From assembly GCF_900102925.1 (NCBI RefSeq), contig NZ_FNKI01000001.1, forward strand, positions 806,001-870,000: a stretch of DNA of 64,000 bases, read 5' to 3'. The notes under the pieces are model-generated. The model did no database searches and had not been told where the DNA came from. It worked only from the letters and a program-made list of their open reading frames with translations. Position numbers and translations under genes: made by a program. Positions 25,987 to 35,828 of the stretch are shown here, piece by piece. How positions within the stretch are numbered: position 1 is the first letter of the stretch; the number at the start of each line of letters is the position of its first letter. The stretch comes from Flagellimonas zhangzhouensis. GTDB taxonomy: Bacteria > Bacteroidota > Bacteroidia > Flavobacteriales > Flavobacteriaceae.

Positions 25987-27735
25987 TTAGAGGTCCAATT
26001 TTAAATGTAGCTCTTTCAATTGCTCATTGTCAATGTTTGCTGGAGCATCGATCATTACGTCTCTTCCACTATTGTTTTTTGGGAAAGCAATGAAATCGCG
26101 AATGGTTTCCTGTCCTCCCAAAATAGAAACCAATCTATCCAAACCAAATGCAATTCCACCGTGAGGAGGCGCACCATATTGGAAGGCATCCATTAAAAAT
26201 CCAAACTGCGCTTTAGCTTCTTCTGGAGTAAAGCCCAAATGTTTGAACATTGTGGCTTGTGTTTCTTTATCATGGATACGGATAGAACCACCACCAATCT
26301 CATTACCATTCAATACCAAATCGTAGGCATTGGCCTTCACAGCACCTGGGTCAGAATCCAAAAGTTCCAATTGACCAGGTTTTGGTGAGGTAAATGGATG
26401 GTGCATGGCGTGGTAGTTGCCTGTTTCTTCATCCAATTCCAATAATGGGAAATCAATGACCCAAAGTGGGGCAAATTCATCTGATTTTCTAAGCCCTAAA
26501 CGCGTCGCCAATTCCATACGCAAAGCACTTAATTGTGCTCTTGTTTGATTGATGGGCCCCGAAAGCACACAAATAAGGTCGCCAGCTTCGGCACCTGTTA
26601 CTTCTGCCCATTTGGCCAAGTCATCTTGGTCGTAGAATTTGTCAACGGATGATTTAAAGGAACCATCTTCGTTACATTTTACATACACCATGCCTTTGGC
26701 ACCAACTTGAGGTCGTTTAACCCAATCAATCAAGGCATCAATTTCTTTACGGGTGTAGGATGCAGCTCCAGGAACAGCTATGCCAACTACCAATTCCGCA
26801 GTGTTGAACACATTAAAATCTTTGTGTTGAGCTACTTCGTTCAATTCACCAAACTGCATTCCAAAACGGATGTCTGGTTTGTCGTTTCCGTACAAACGCA
26901 TGGCATCATCAAAGGTCATTCTTGGGAATTCGTCCACTTCTACACCTTTAATTTCTTTTAAAAGATGCTTGGTCAACCCTTCAAAGGTGTTCAGGATATC
27001 CTCTTGTTCCACAAAGGCCATTTCGCAGTCAATCTGGGTAAACTCAGGTTGTCTGTCGGCTCTAAGGTCCTCATCCCTGAAACATTTCACAATCTGGAAA
27101 TACTTATCCATACCACCGACCATCAATAACTGCTTAAAAGTTTGTGGGGATTGTGGAAGCGCATAAAACTGTCCCTCGTTCATACGGCTAGGCACCAAAA
27201 AGTCCCTTGCACCCTCAGGAGTGGATTTGATCAAATATGGAGTCTCAACATCAATAAAACCTTGGTCGGAAAGGTACTTGCGCACTTCCATGGACACTTT
27301 GTGTCTGAAGATGAGGTTATTTTTTACAGGATTTCTTCTGATATCCAGATAGCGGTATTTCATTCGAATATCTTCACCACCATCAGTTTCATCTTCGATA
27401 GTGAAGGGGGGAAGCTTGGATTCGTTCAAAATATTCAGCTCCTTCACCAATACTTCAATATCACCTGTTGGAATGTTAGGATTCTTGGAAGCACGTTCTA
27501 TCACTTCTCCCTTAACTTGAATCACGGTTTCACGACCCAGCTCTCTTGCTTTTTCCATAAGCTCGTTGCTAGTACGTTCTTCGTCAAAAACCAATTGAAC
27601 AATACCATAACGGTCACGAAGATCTACCCAAGCAACAAAACCTTTGTCTCTGAGTTTGTGAACCCATCCACTTAAAATTACTTCCGAACCAATATCCGAT
27701 GCTCTTAGTGCACCACAAGTGTTACTTCTGTACAT
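25987..27735 (-). CDS. aspS: Aspartate--tRNA ligase
   Basis: A 582-aa class II aminoacyl-tRNA synthetase of the bacterial AspRS type. It has the N-terminal OB-fold anticodon-binding domain ([22 protein letters not shown]), the motif 2 region with [19 protein letters not shown], the bacterial insertion domain and the motif 3 segment GIAFGLDRL near the end. The length matches the family. It is a single-gene unit with a clear terminator downstream and a long upstream region of 376 bases shared with the divergent gene at 28112. Confidence 0.96.
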   Translation of the reverse strand: MYRSNTCGALRASDIGSEVILSGWVHKLRDKGFVAWVDLRDRYGIVQLVFDEERTSNELMEKARELGRETVIQVKGEVIERASKNPNIPTGDIEVLVKELNILNESKLPPFTIEDETDGGEDIRMKYRYLDIRRNPVKNNLIFRHKVSMEVRKYLSDQGFIDVETPYLIKSTPEGARDFLVPSRMNEGQFYALPQSPQTFKQLLMVGGMDKYFQIVKCFRDEDLRADRQPEFTQIDCEMAFVEQEDILNTFEGLTKHLLKEIKGVEVDEFPRMTFDDAMRLYGNDKPDIRFGMQFGELNEVAQHKDFNVFNTAELVVGIAVPGAASYTRKEIDALIDWVKRPQVGAKGMVYVKCNEDGSFKSSVDKFYDQDDLAKWAEVTGAEAGDLICVLSGPINQTRAQLSALRMELATRLGLRKSDEFAPLWVIDFPLLELDEETGNYHAMHHPFTSPKPGQLELLDSDPGAVKANAYDLVLNGNEIGGGSIRIHDKETQATMFKHLGFTPEEAKAQFGFLMDAFQYGAPPHGGIAFGLDRLVSILGGQETIRDFIAFPKNNSGRDVMIDAPANIDNEQLKELHLKLDL

Positions 27736-28060
27736 GATGTATTTAATGAGAGGGGCAAATTTAAGAGTAATCGGATTATTAATGGCCAGTAATTATCATT
27801 TTCTCTGCTTCATAATTATATACAACTAAAGATGGTCTTTTGAGAGTATAGTTTATGATGTTTAACTAACTTATAGTTAACCTAAAATTTACAAAAGGTG
27901 ATGATTTTGATTCGTTTTGTCGAATATCTGACCGATAAAATGAGTTTAAAAGTGTTAAAATGAAAAATATAAAACATTGAAAAACAAATAATAAAAGATT
28001 TAATGTTAATTCAATGTAAACTAAATGTTATCTAAATGTGTGAACAATGTAAAATTTAAG
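27736..28060. promoter_or_regulatory. Long AT-rich divergent regulatory region with five phased AATGT repeats
   Basis: No gene is visible between aspS and the gene at 28112. AATGT occurs at 28002, 28013, 28024, 28035 and 28046, always exactly 11 bases apart, on one face of the helix. The array ends 10 bases before the -7 element at 28061. No TTG -33 element is found at the right distance, which fits a promoter driven by an activator bound to the repeats. The left part (27736-28000) shows nothing else clear. Confidence 0.6.
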
Positions 28061-28068
28061 TATCTTTG
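28061..28068 (+). promoter_or_regulatory. -7 promoter element TATCTTTG
   Basis: This is an exact match to TAnnTTTG. It lies 43 bases upstream of the start codon at 28112 and directly downstream of the phased AATGT array. Confidence 0.65.
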
Positions 28069-28111
28069 TTACGTTATCAGATAAGTATTAATGAATTAAA
28101 TCCCAAATAAA

Positions 28112-28462
28112 ATGAAGAAAGCAGTATTTTTTGTGGCGTTGATGTTTACAGCTTTTATATCTGCACAAGATGTAAAACCGACATATGAGAAAGAGGGAAA
28201 AATGGTAAAAGCTACCTATTATCACGATAACGGTGAAATTGCCCAAGTTGGGACAATGTTGGATGGTAAATTACACGGAACTTGGTTCATGTTTAATGAC
28301 CAAGGTAAAAAAATTGCATCTGGACAGTATGAAAATGGTGCAAAAACAGGAAAATGGTTTTTCTGGAAAGAAGATGTATTGCGTGAAGTTGACTTTACCG
28401 ATAACCGTATCGCGAATGTAAAAGACTGGAACCAAGGCGAAGTTGTCTCGGTAAACCAGTAG
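28112..28462 (+). CDS. Secreted MORN-repeat (YwqK-like) protein
   Basis: A 116-aa protein with a signal peptide (cleavage near residue 19, ISAQ) and about three MORN-like repeats: KATYYHDNGEIAQVGTMLDGKLHGTWFMF and QYENGAKTGKWFFWKED. This pattern is often labelled YwqK-family antitoxin-like, but no toxin is nearby and it is exported, so a toxin-antitoxin role is unlikely. Such small secreted MORN proteins are common and often strongly expressed in Flavobacteriaceae; their function is unknown. It has a distinctive promoter region and a strong terminator, so it is a monocistronic unit. Confidence 0.8.
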   Translation: MKKAVFFVALMFTAFISAQDVKPTYEKEGKMVKATYYHDNGEIAQVGTMLDGKLHGTWFMFNDQGKKIASGQYENGAKTGKWFFWKEDVLREVDFTDNRIANVKDWNQGEVVSVNQ

Positions 28463-28481
28463 ATTAAAATCAGTGTTTAAG

Positions 28482-28516
28482 AAAAAAGCCCCGGCCGTTA
28501 GGTCGGGGCTTTTTTT
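28482..28516. terminator. Bidirectional terminator between convergent genes
   Basis: AAAAAAGCCCCG (28482-28493) pairs with CGGGGCTTTTTTT (28504 onward), with further pairing inside and a GTTA loop. A and T tracts on the two sides allow it to work in both directions, for the MORN gene and for the RND efflux operon. Confidence 0.93.
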
Positions 28517-28532
28517 ATACCGTCAACTGGAT

Positions 28533-31500
28533 TTACTCCGTTATTGCTTCGGGAGTTGAATCTGCAGATTTCCAGCTTCTAATTCTAATTTTAAGCCTGT
28601 AGGTAATGTTGAACAATACAGGTACGATGATCAAGGTCAAGAAGGTGGCCACGATCAGACCGAAGATTACGGTCCAAGCCAAGGGCCCCCAGAAAATCAC
28701 GTTATCACCTCCCATATAAATTTGGGCATCAAAATCTGAGAACAGGCCTACAAAGTTGATGTTCAAACCGATGGCCAATGGAATCAATCCTAAAACAGTT
28801 GTAATTGCTGTCAGCAATACAGGACGCAAACGAGCTTTACCCGCTTTAATGATTACATCGGTTACATCTTCATTGTTCAACAAGTCCTCATCAGAAATTC
28901 CGATTTCCACCTTTTTACGGTCAATCAAAATCTGGGCATAATCCAAAAGCACCACCCCATTGTTTACCACAATTCCCGCCAAGGAAATAATTCCCATCAT
29001 GGTCATCATGATCACGAACGGCCAACCTGTAACGATCAATCCACCAAATACCCCGATAAAACTCAAGAATATGGCAATCATGATAATCGTCGGTTTGGAA
29101 ATGCCCCCAAATTGGAAGATGAGTATCAACATGATCAAACCAAGACCTAAAAAGAATGCACTCATCAAGAACGCCATTTGTTTGTTTTGTTCCTCAATCT
29201 GACCTGTGTAGTCAATTTTCACACCTGGAGGAAGTCCTTTGAACTCCTGCATCTCATTCTGAATTTCAGTTACAATGGCTGCTGCATCGGTAAACCCAGG
29301 TTTTAAAGCTGAATAAACGGTCACCACACGCTTGGTATCTACGTGTTTAATCGCACTGAACGAAGAGGTGTTTCTTTGGCTGGCCACTGTAGAAACAGGA
29401 ATCTCTTTGATCTGTCCATTGGATGGATCTCTAAAAATGATGTTTTGATTGAAAAGGGCACTGGTGTTGTACCTCAAGTCTTGGTTAAAACGAACATTGA
29501 TGTCGTAATCCTCGCCATCCTTTTTGTAAATACCTGCCTTATCACCAAAAATAGATCTACGTAACTGTTGACCTACCTGACCCACAGATACACCAAGCTC
29601 ACCAGCTTTTGCTCTATCCACTTGCACTTGCATACCAGGTTTGCTCTTGTTCACATCCACTTTCAATTCTTCAATACCAGCAATATTTTTACTGTTTATG
29701 AAGTTGCGCATGCGCTCAGCGGTACTGATCAAGGTGTCATAGTTCTGCCCTTCAATTTCAATATTGATAGGATATCCTGCTGGTGGACCAACTGCATCTT
29801 TCTCCACAGAAATGGTAACCCCAGGATAAACACCAGTTAAGGTATCTTGAATTTGTTGACGAAGTTCTTCGGTATCCAAGCCATCCCTATACTTGTATTC
29901 ACGCATGGAAAGGGTGATTTTACCTCTATGTGGCATTTCTGCTGCAGAACCTCCTTCTGTAAATGGGTTTTCTGCTCCTTTTCCAACCTGGGAAACACTG
30001 GATTGTACTAAAAAATTATAGTCGCCCTTGTTGTACTTGCTTCTATCGGTTACACCATAAACCCGTTCCTCGATATTTTTGGTAATGGCATTGGTCTTTT
30101 CGATATCTGTTCCTTGAGGATACTCGATGTACACGTAAATCTCGTTCGGAGTGTTGTCTGGGAAGAACTCTACTTTGGTTCGTTGAGAATCTAAAGACCA
30201 TCCAAAGAATGCAAATGCCAAAAGCAACAATACAAAAGTGAGCCCTGAATATAAGTACACATTTTTACCACGAAGTGCACTCTTGAGTTGCTTTTCATAG
30301 AAGTTCTCCAAGCGTACCAAACTTTTGGTTTGAAATGCTCTTGCCCAAGGTTTTAAAAAGTATTTGTATATCCAGAACATAATTCCGATAACAATCATCA
30401 ATGTTCCAAGGCCTCGCATTTCACCTCCTACTATAAAGATGAATACACCCAGAACACCTAGGATTATGCTCAATCGGATCAATTGTTTTTTGGTCAATTC
30501 TTTGTCACCCACTTCCATAAATTGAGAAACCAACATGGAGTTCATAAAAATGGCCACGAACAAAGATGAACCAAGTACAACTGATAATGTGATTGGGAAT
30601 AAAATCATGAAATTACCCATAATTCCAGGCCATGCCCCGAGCGGAACAAATGCCGCAACTGTGGTTGCCGTGGAAATGATAATAGGAACTGCAATTTCTC
30701 CAATCCCTTTTTTGGCAGCCTCTTTACGGGACATACCTTCTTTCTCCATGAGTCGGTACACGTTTTCTACAACCACAACCCCGTTATCCACCAACATCCC
30801 CAATCCCATAATCAAACCAAAAAGGATCATAGTGTTCAAGGTATAGCCAAGTGCATTTAGGATCATGAATGACATAAACATCGACATCGGGATCGCGAAT
30901 CCAACGAACAAAGCATTTCTAAAGCCCAAGAAGAACATCAAAACGGTTACTACGAGAATAATACCAAAGATGATGTTGTTTACTAAGTCATCCACTTGGT
31001 TCAGTGTTCTACTCGAGGAGTCGTTCGCAATACTTACTTGAAGGTCTTTCGGAAAATAATTCTCTTTTGCTTCATCAACAATTCTGCGGATTTCATCTGC
31101 TGCTTCAATGGTGTTTTTTCCTGAGCGCTTTTTAATATCCAGCATCACAACAGGAGAACCATGCTCCCTTGCATAAGTGGTTTTGTCCTCTTCCTTAAAG
31201 GAAACAGTGGCAATATCTCTTAGATAGATGGCCCCGTTTTCAGATTTTACCACAAAATCTTGAAGTTCGGCAGGGTTTTCTATTTCACCCATAATACGGA
31301 TGGTCCTTCTTTGACCACTGGTCACCAAGTTCCCTGCAGACATGGTCATGTTTCCATTCCCAATAGCTTGGATAACATCGTCAAAATTCACTCGAGATGC
31401 CATCATTTTGTACACATCTACAGCAACTTCAACTTCGCGTTCCTGAGCTCCTCTAATATCAACCTCCTTAATTTGCGGAAGGTCCTCTATTTCATCCTCC

Positions 31501-32027
31501 AGATATTCGGCAAATTCCTTTAAACGTTCCACAGGGTAATCTCCTGTAAGGTTTACGTTCATGATTGGGAACGATTCCGCCAAATTCAGGTCAAAAACAT
31601 TGGGTTCTACCTTGGCACCATTAAAAACTGGCCAATCCTCACTGGCTTTTTCCGAATCTACTTCATCCTTTACCTTTTGTTTGGCATACTGTACGGAGAT
31701 GTCTTCATCGAACTCCACAACCAACATGGAATAATCCTCTTGGGAAGTAGAAGTGATCTCAACCACATTACTCACGTTTTTAAGTACATCTTCCAATTGG
31801 TCCGTGACCAAACGCTCCATATCCTCGGCAGTGTTCCCTGGATAAATGGTACTCACATAAATTTTGGTCTCTTCCACCTCAGGAAAATCTTCCCTCGGCA
31901 TAGCGAAATAGGCGGAAAGCCCTATGATCAAGAATATACCGATCATCACATAGATCACAGACGGATTGTCTATGGCCCAAGATGAAAGGCGGAATTCTTT
32001 ACTTGCGTTCTTTTTAGCTTTTTCCAT
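28533..32027 (-). CDS. RND efflux permease, hydrophobe/amphiphile type
   Basis: A 1164-aa inner-membrane proton antiporter of the AcrB/MexB-like family. The two halves each carry a transmembrane bundle and a large periplasmic domain (the first begins YAMPREDFPEVEETKIYVSTI). The proton-relay motif in helix 4 reads MLVDNGVVVVEN, so the second aspartate of the usual Asp-Asp pair is Asn, a common variant in this branch. It is longer than AcrB because of extra segments near residues 510-600. It forms a tripartite pump with the adaptor and TolC protein encoded upstream in the same operon; substrates could be drugs, lipids or bile-like compounds. Confidence 0.93.
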   Translation of the reverse strand: MEKAKKNASKEFRLSSWAIDNPSVIYVMIGIFLIIGLSAYFAMPREDFPEVEETKIYVSTIYPGNTAEDMERLVTDQLEDVLKNVSNVVEITSTSQEDYSMLVVEFDEDISVQYAKQKVKDEVDSEKASEDWPVFNGAKVEPNVFDLNLAESFPIMNVNLTGDYPVERLKEFAEYLEDEIEDLPQIKEVDIRGAQEREVEVAVDVYKMMASRVNFDDVIQAIGNGNMTMSAGNLVTSGQRRTIRIMGEIENPAELQDFVVKSENGAIYLRDIATVSFKEEDKTTYAREHGSPVVMLDIKKRSGKNTIEAADEIRRIVDEAKENYFPKDLQVSIANDSSSRTLNQVDDLVNNIIFGIILVVTVLMFFLGFRNALFVGFAIPMSMFMSFMILNALGYTLNTMILFGLIMGLGMLVDNGVVVVENVYRLMEKEGMSRKEAAKKGIGEIAVPIIISTATTVAAFVPLGAWPGIMGNFMILFPITLSVVLGSSLFVAIFMNSMLVSQFMEVGDKELTKKQLIRLSIILGVLGVFIFIVGGEMRGLGTLMIVIGIMFWIYKYFLKPWARAFQTKSLVRLENFYEKQLKSALRGKNVYLYSGLTFVLLLLAFAFFGWSLDSQRTKVEFFPDNTPNEIYVYIEYPQGTDIEKTNAITKNIEERVYGVTDRSKYNKGDYNFLVQSSVSQVGKGAENPFTEGGSAAEMPHRGKITLSMREYKYRDGLDTEELRQQIQDTLTGVYPGVTISVEKDAVGPPAGYPINIEIEGQNYDTLISTAERMRNFINSKNIAGIEELKVDVNKSKPGMQVQVDRAKAGELGVSVGQVGQQLRRSIFGDKAGIYKKDGEDYDINVRFNQDLRYNTSALFNQNIIFRDPSNGQIKEIPVSTVASQRNTSSFSAIKHVDTKRVVTVYSALKPGFTDAAAIVTEIQNEMQEFKGLPPGVKIDYTGQIEEQNKQMAFLMSAFFLGLGLIMLILIFQFGGISKPTIIMIAIFLSFIGVFGGLIVTGWPFVIMMTMMGIISLAGIVVNNGVVLLDYAQILIDRKKVEIGISDEDLLNNEDVTDVIIKAGKARLRPVLLTAITTVLGLIPLAIGLNINFVGLFSDFDAQIYMGGDNVIFWGPLAWTVIFGLIVATFLTLIIVPVLFNITYRLKIRIRSWKSADSTPEAITE

Positions 32028-32036
32028 TTGGGTAGG

Positions 32037-33221
32037 TTAGTTTTTAGATGTTAAGGTTGAGTCCAAAATTTGAACAGCTTGTCCTTCTCTAATGCTACGG
32101 GCACCTTCAACAATTACTTTGCTCCCTGCAGAAATACCTTCAAGTACCTCTAGATAATCTCCTTGTGTGGTTCCAGGCTGGATAACCACTTTTTTGGCCA
32201 CCATACTTCCATCTTTATCATCAATTACATAAATGAATTGCTCACCTTCCGCATTTTCAGAAACCACACTTTGCGGAATTAGAATGGCTTTTTCATTGGT
32301 GTAATCGTTGATTTTCACCTTGGCCGTTAAATTCGGTTTGATATGTTCATTGTTGTTCGGAACTGGAATTTCAGCCTTAAAGGAACGGTTACTTGGATTG
32401 ATAAAGTTGCTGGTTTGACGCACTTTAGTAGTAATGGTCTCACCAAGAACAGGGAAATAGGCATTTACCAATTTACCAGGGGAAACCGTTGGCAAATGCG
32501 CCTCTGGCACCTCTACATCTATGTACATGTCGGACAGGTTCACAATTCTGAAAACCTCAGAACCTGGACCTGGGCTAACCACGGTACCTTGATCTTTGAT
32601 CACATCGTCAATAATACCCGAAAATGGAGCGCGAATGGATGATCTTCCTACTTGACTTTCCAATTGCTTTACGGCACTGGTTTGCGCCTCGTAATTGGTT
32701 TTCGCCTGTAGGTATTGGATTTCTGAACCGATGTTTTGCTCCCACAATCTTTTTTGACGTTCGAAAGTTGTTTTGCTCAATTCAGCTTGGGTGCGCATTT
32801 GCGCCAATTGGCTGGAAAGTCCACCATCATCAATGGAAGCCAACAATTGTCCTTTAGCTACTTTTTGCCCTTTTTCCACATAAATGCGATAAAGCGTTCC
32901 CGACATTTCAGGATAGACCAAAACGTTTTGGTCAGTTTTTACATCGCCCTGTAATTCTAAAAAGTGCTGGAATTCTTGTGGTTGAACGGTAAGTACGGAT
33001 ACCAATGGTAACTTTGCGCTATTATCCAATTCGGCAATGGCATCGTCCAATTGCTTTACTTGGTCTTCCAATGTTTTTAGTTCTGTATTGAGGTCATTTC
33101 GCTTGGCACGAATGGCTTCTACATCTTTGCTGGCCAATACTTTTTCGATGGATTTGCTTCCAGAGCCTCCACAAGAAGCTAGTACTGCAGCTATTAGGGT
33201 TATATATATTGCTTTTTTCAT
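32037..33221 (-). CDS. RND efflux periplasmic adaptor lipoprotein
   Basis: A 394-aa membrane-fusion protein. The signal peptide ends in a lipobox with Cys17 (LASC). It has an N-terminal coiled coil (residues about 30-70), a biotinyl-lipoyl-like domain (YVEKGQKVAKGQLLASIDDGGLS), an alpha-hairpin and a C-terminal beta-barrel (SKVIVEGARSIREGQAVQI). It links the permease to the outer-membrane channel. It lies 9 bases before the permease gene in the same operon. Confidence 0.92.
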   Translation of the reverse strand: MKKAIYITLIAAVLASCGGSGSKSIEKVLASKDVEAIRAKRNDLNTELKTLEDQVKQLDDAIAELDNSAKLPLVSVLTVQPQEFQHFLELQGDVKTDQNVLVYPEMSGTLYRIYVEKGQKVAKGQLLASIDDGGLSSQLAQMRTQAELSKTTFERQKRLWEQNIGSEIQYLQAKTNYEAQTSAVKQLESQVGRSSIRAPFSGIIDDVIKDQGTVVSPGPGSEVFRIVNLSDMYIDVEVPEAHLPTVSPGKLVNAYFPVLGETITTKVRQTSNFINPSNRSFKAEIPVPNNNEHIKPNLTAKVKINDYTNEKAILIPQSVVSENAEGEQFIYVIDDKDGSMVAKKVVIQPGTTQGDYLEVLEGISAGSKVIVEGARSIREGQAVQILDSTLTSKN

Positions 33222-33243
33222 GACGTAATGGTTTCTTCTTTGT

Positions 33244-34575
33244 TTATTGATTTAATATGTTTTCCAGTTCGGTTTTCTTTAGGATCACATCGACCATGGA
33301 TTGTAAATATTCTTGTTGATTGGTATATAATTGGGTCTGTGCCTGTCTTAATTCAAAACTGGTGGCCAAACCTTCGGTATACTTTATTTCGTTTTTCTTT
33401 TCGATACGCTCGGCCAGTTCCAAATTTTCTTTGGATGTTCCGTATTGTTCTATGGCAAGGATGTAATCACTTTTTGCAGTCTCTAGCTGTAAACGAATCT
33501 GCGCCTGGGCTTCGGTAAATTGGGTTTTGGCTTTGTCCAAAGCAATTTTAGCGCGCTGGGTGGTAGCGCTTCTTCTTAAAGAACTAAAAATTGGAATGTT
33601 GAGGTCGACTCCTAAAATGGAGGAACCAAACCATTGCTGACCACTACTGAAAAAGTTGAATTCGTTGCTAAATGAATTTCCACCGTAGTTGACAAAAGCA
33701 TTGAGCGTTGGCAAGGCGTAGCTCTTGGCCAATTTTAACTCTAACGCTCTTTGTTCGTTAAGGTTAACTGCCATTTTGTAATCCACGTTGTTCTCTATAT
33801 TGAATTCGGAATCCAATAGTTGAAAATCAATTTGACTTTGAGTAAGGTCATCCAAATTTTCGGTCAATTCTGTGGGAGCGTCAATAGGTAAACCTAGAAC
33901 CAAGTTCAACATCTGGAGCGTGATTTTCTCCATACGTTGCGCATTTTTTAGGTAATTCTGCATACTGGATAGCGTAATCTGCAATTGATCTACGCTTTCT
34001 TCATCTCCAAGTCCATTTTCATAAACTCGCTTGGTCTCATAAAGATTTTGCTCCAAGGTGTTCACGTTTCTTTCCGAAATACGAACACTTTCTTGGGCCA
34101 AAAGCACATTTCCATAAGCTTCCACTACCGATCTGCGAACGTCGAGTTCGGTTTTTTCCTTGCTGTTCGCACTGTAGGCCAAAAACGTTTTGGTGGCTTG
34201 TACCCCAACAATGTAAGATCCGTCAAATATTTGCTGGCGTAAAGTTGCGCTGGCAGACATGGATTGGGATTGCCCAAAGATCACTTCTTGGTATGTGCCT
34301 GGCTCACCACCAAAAAATTCAGCAGGAATTTGTGAAACGGGTTGTTTCAATTGGTTCTGATAGCTTACCGCCCCATTGATCTGTGGTAAACCCGATGCAA
34401 TAGTCTCCCATTTTTGTTTTTGGGCGTCATCTAGGTCCCTTTCGGCATTTATCGCACTGTAATTATGCTCCAATGCATATGTAATGGCCTGATCCAAGCT
34501 AAAACTTGGAATGGTGTCCTGTGCCGAGACCAGAACAGGTAAAAGTAAGAGCAGGCTGATTAGTGTTTTTCGCAT
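33244..34575 (-). CDS. TolC-family outer-membrane efflux channel
   Basis: A 443-aa protein with a signal peptide (cleavage near residue 19, VSAQ) followed by two OEP repeats of long helices and short beta-strands, each starting with heptad-rich segments such as LDQAITYALEHNYSAINAERDLDDAQKQKW. It is the outer-membrane exit duct of the tripartite pump. Its stop and the adaptor's start are 22 bases apart, and it begins immediately after the TetR gene with no gap. Confidence 0.92.
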   Translation of the reverse strand: MRKTLISLLLLLPVLVSAQDTIPSFSLDQAITYALEHNYSAINAERDLDDAQKQKWETIASGLPQINGAVSYQNQLKQPVSQIPAEFFGGEPGTYQEVIFGQSQSMSASATLRQQIFDGSYIVGVQATKTFLAYSANSKEKTELDVRRSVVEAYGNVLLAQESVRISERNVNTLEQNLYETKRVYENGLGDEESVDQLQITLSSMQNYLKNAQRMEKITLQMLNLVLGLPIDAPTELTENLDDLTQSQIDFQLLDSEFNIENNVDYKMAVNLNEQRALELKLAKSYALPTLNAFVNYGGNSFSNEFNFFSSGQQWFGSSILGVDLNIPIFSSLRRSATTQRAKIALDKAKTQFTEAQAQIRLQLETAKSDYILAIEQYGTSKENLELAERIEKKNEIKYTEGLATSFELRQAQTQLYTNQQEYLQSMVDVILKKTELENILNQ

Positions 34576-35181
34576 TTAATCTTGATTTGAATTGATGATT
34601 GAGTTAAGAATTTTTCTTCCTTTCGGAGTAACAATACCCCTGAGGTGATATTCTAAATAGTTGTCCATTAATTGGTGCTGGCTAAATTTTTCAGTAGGAA
34701 ACAATTGGGTGTTCTTGATTGTCATTACCCCCGAAAAATAAATTCTGGAAACGAATTCAGGATTTAAATTGGCCCTATAAATTTCCATTTCCATCCCTCT
34801 TCTCACATTTTCTGAAACACATTTGTTGGTGCATTCAAATTGAATGGCCATTAGTGATTTGAAGATCTTGGGATAATATTTTTGCAATTGGTACAATGGG
34901 GATGATTTCTCGTCCTTCATATGCAGCATTACAAATTTCTTGATCTCGTATAACTCCTCAATAGGGTTTTTTTCCTCTGTGATGATATCACCAATACCAC
35001 AGGTGATAAACTCTGACATGGTCATAGTGGTTTGTTCCACCAATTCCGTCTTGTTCTTAAAATGGGAGTAAATCGTTTTTTTTGAAATTCCCATTTCATT
35101 GGCCAGATCATCCATGGTAACGCTCTTAAAACCTAGGTTTAAGAACATTTCACTCGCTTTCTCTATTATTTTATCCTTCAT
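34576..35181 (-). CDS. TetR/AcrR family repressor of the efflux operon
   Basis: A 201-aa regulator. The N-terminal TetR DNA-binding domain contains the helix-turn-helix MDDLANEMGISKKTIYSHFKNKTELV; the C-terminal part is the ligand-binding domain. As the first gene of the TetR-TolC-adaptor-permease operon it very probably represses its own transcription. A perfect 9-bp inverted repeat across the -33 element of its promoter (35205-35232) is the likely operator. The inducer is unknown. Confidence 0.92.
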   Translation of the reverse strand: MKDKIIEKASEMFLNLGFKSVTMDDLANEMGISKKTIYSHFKNKTELVEQTTMTMSEFITCGIGDIITEEKNPIEELYEIKKFVMLHMKDEKSSPLYQLQKYYPKIFKSLMAIQFECTNKCVSENVRRGMEMEIYRANLNPEFVSRIYFSGVMTIKNTQLFPTEKFSQHQLMDNYLEYHLRGIVTPKGRKILNSIINSNQD

Positions 35182-35191
35182 AATGAAGGCG

Positions 35192-35199
35192 CAAATGTA
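35192..35199 (-). promoter_or_regulatory. -7 element TACATTTG of the TetR-led efflux operon
   Basis: An exact TAnnTTTG match on the minus strand. A TTTG -33 element (35222..35219) lies exactly 19 bases upstream, giving a complete Bacteroidota promoter. The start codon is at 35181, so the leader is very short. Confidence 0.8.
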
Positions 35200-35204
35200 G
35201 ATGA

Positions 35205-35232
35205 GGAAACTTTAAAAACAAAAAAAGTTTCC
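35205..35232. promoter_or_regulatory. Candidate TetR operator, 9-bp perfect inverted repeat
   Basis: GGAAACTTT (35205-35213) and AAAGTTTCC (35224-35232) are perfectly complementary around a 10-base spacer. The centre coincides with the -33 element, so a bound dimer would block RNA polymerase. The size suits one or two TetR dimers. Confidence 0.75.
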
Positions 35233-35399
35233 ATGGTTTTACAGTTTTTTAACAAAGCCGTAATTATTTATTTCAATTTTTGTTCCTGAACGGTAAGTTG
35301 CTGATTGGATTCTCTTGGGTTTTCACAGGAACAGCTACTGGGCCTAAATTCCAATAAAAGGGTCTTTTAAAGCGAATTAAGCGCTCTTTCAATGAAGTT
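35233..35399. other. Intergenic region upstream of the TetR gene
   Basis: This stretch lies between the operon promoter and the 3' end of the membrane protein gene at 35400. An 8-bp inverted repeat, TGTTCCTG (35281-35288) and CAGGAACA (35326-35333), with a 37-base spacer is the only structure I see; it has no T tract and no clear role. Confidence 0.35.
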
Positions 35400-35828
35400 T
35401 TACTGTTCTTTATCATGATTTTCGTTTTTGATGTTATCTACAAAATTTTTAAAAGCTTGTTCGCCTTCTTCTTGCCAAAATTGATCGTAATGCTTCCACT
35501 CATCAAAATCCCTTCGCCAAGGCGTACACTTTTTATTGTGTTGAATGCGTTTTTTGTGGTCGGATTTCCCTTTGCTTTTACCACTACCGCCACCAAAGCC
35601 AAATAAGAGTTTGGCCAAGACAAAGATGCCCAGGGCTTGCCAGTAGGTAACTGTTCCCAGACCAAAAACTTCAGGCATTATCCAGTTCCATAATCGCATT
35701 AATAGGTAATTAGCCAATAGGAAAACAATTATTCCTAAAATAACAAAGGCGATTATTTTAACCACCTTTTTAACGGTGTGCTCCACTTTTTTTTCCACAA
35801 CTCTTTCGAATTCTTGTTTATGCTCCAT
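35400..35828 (-). CDS. Two-helix membrane protein linked to an ECF sigma factor
   Basis: A 142-aa protein with a charged N-terminus, two membrane segments (about residues 22-45 and 60-85), a Gly-rich/Lys-rich stretch (GFGGGSGKSKGKSDHKK) and a hydrophilic tail rich in Trp and acidic residues. I do not recognise a family. It overlaps the sigma factor gene by 11 bases, so it may modulate that sigma factor, but it has no classical zinc-finger anti-sigma motif. Confidence 0.75.
   Translation of the reverse strand: MEHKQEFERVVEKKVEHTVKKVVKIIAFVILGIIVFLLANYLLMRLWNWIMPEVFGLGTVTYWQALGIFVLAKLLFGFGGGSGKSKGKSDHKKRIQHNKKCTPWRRDFDEWKHYDQFWQEEGEQAFKNFVDNIKNENHDKEQ

Noticed and set aside
28112-28462. Labelling the MORN protein as an antitoxin
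   Set aside because: It is exported and no toxin gene is adjacent; the YwqK-antitoxin name is only by distant repeat similarity.
35281-35333. 8-bp inverted repeat TGTTCCTG/CAGGAACA considered as a terminator
   Set aside because: The 37-base loop and lack of a T tract make a terminator unlikely; it may be chance.
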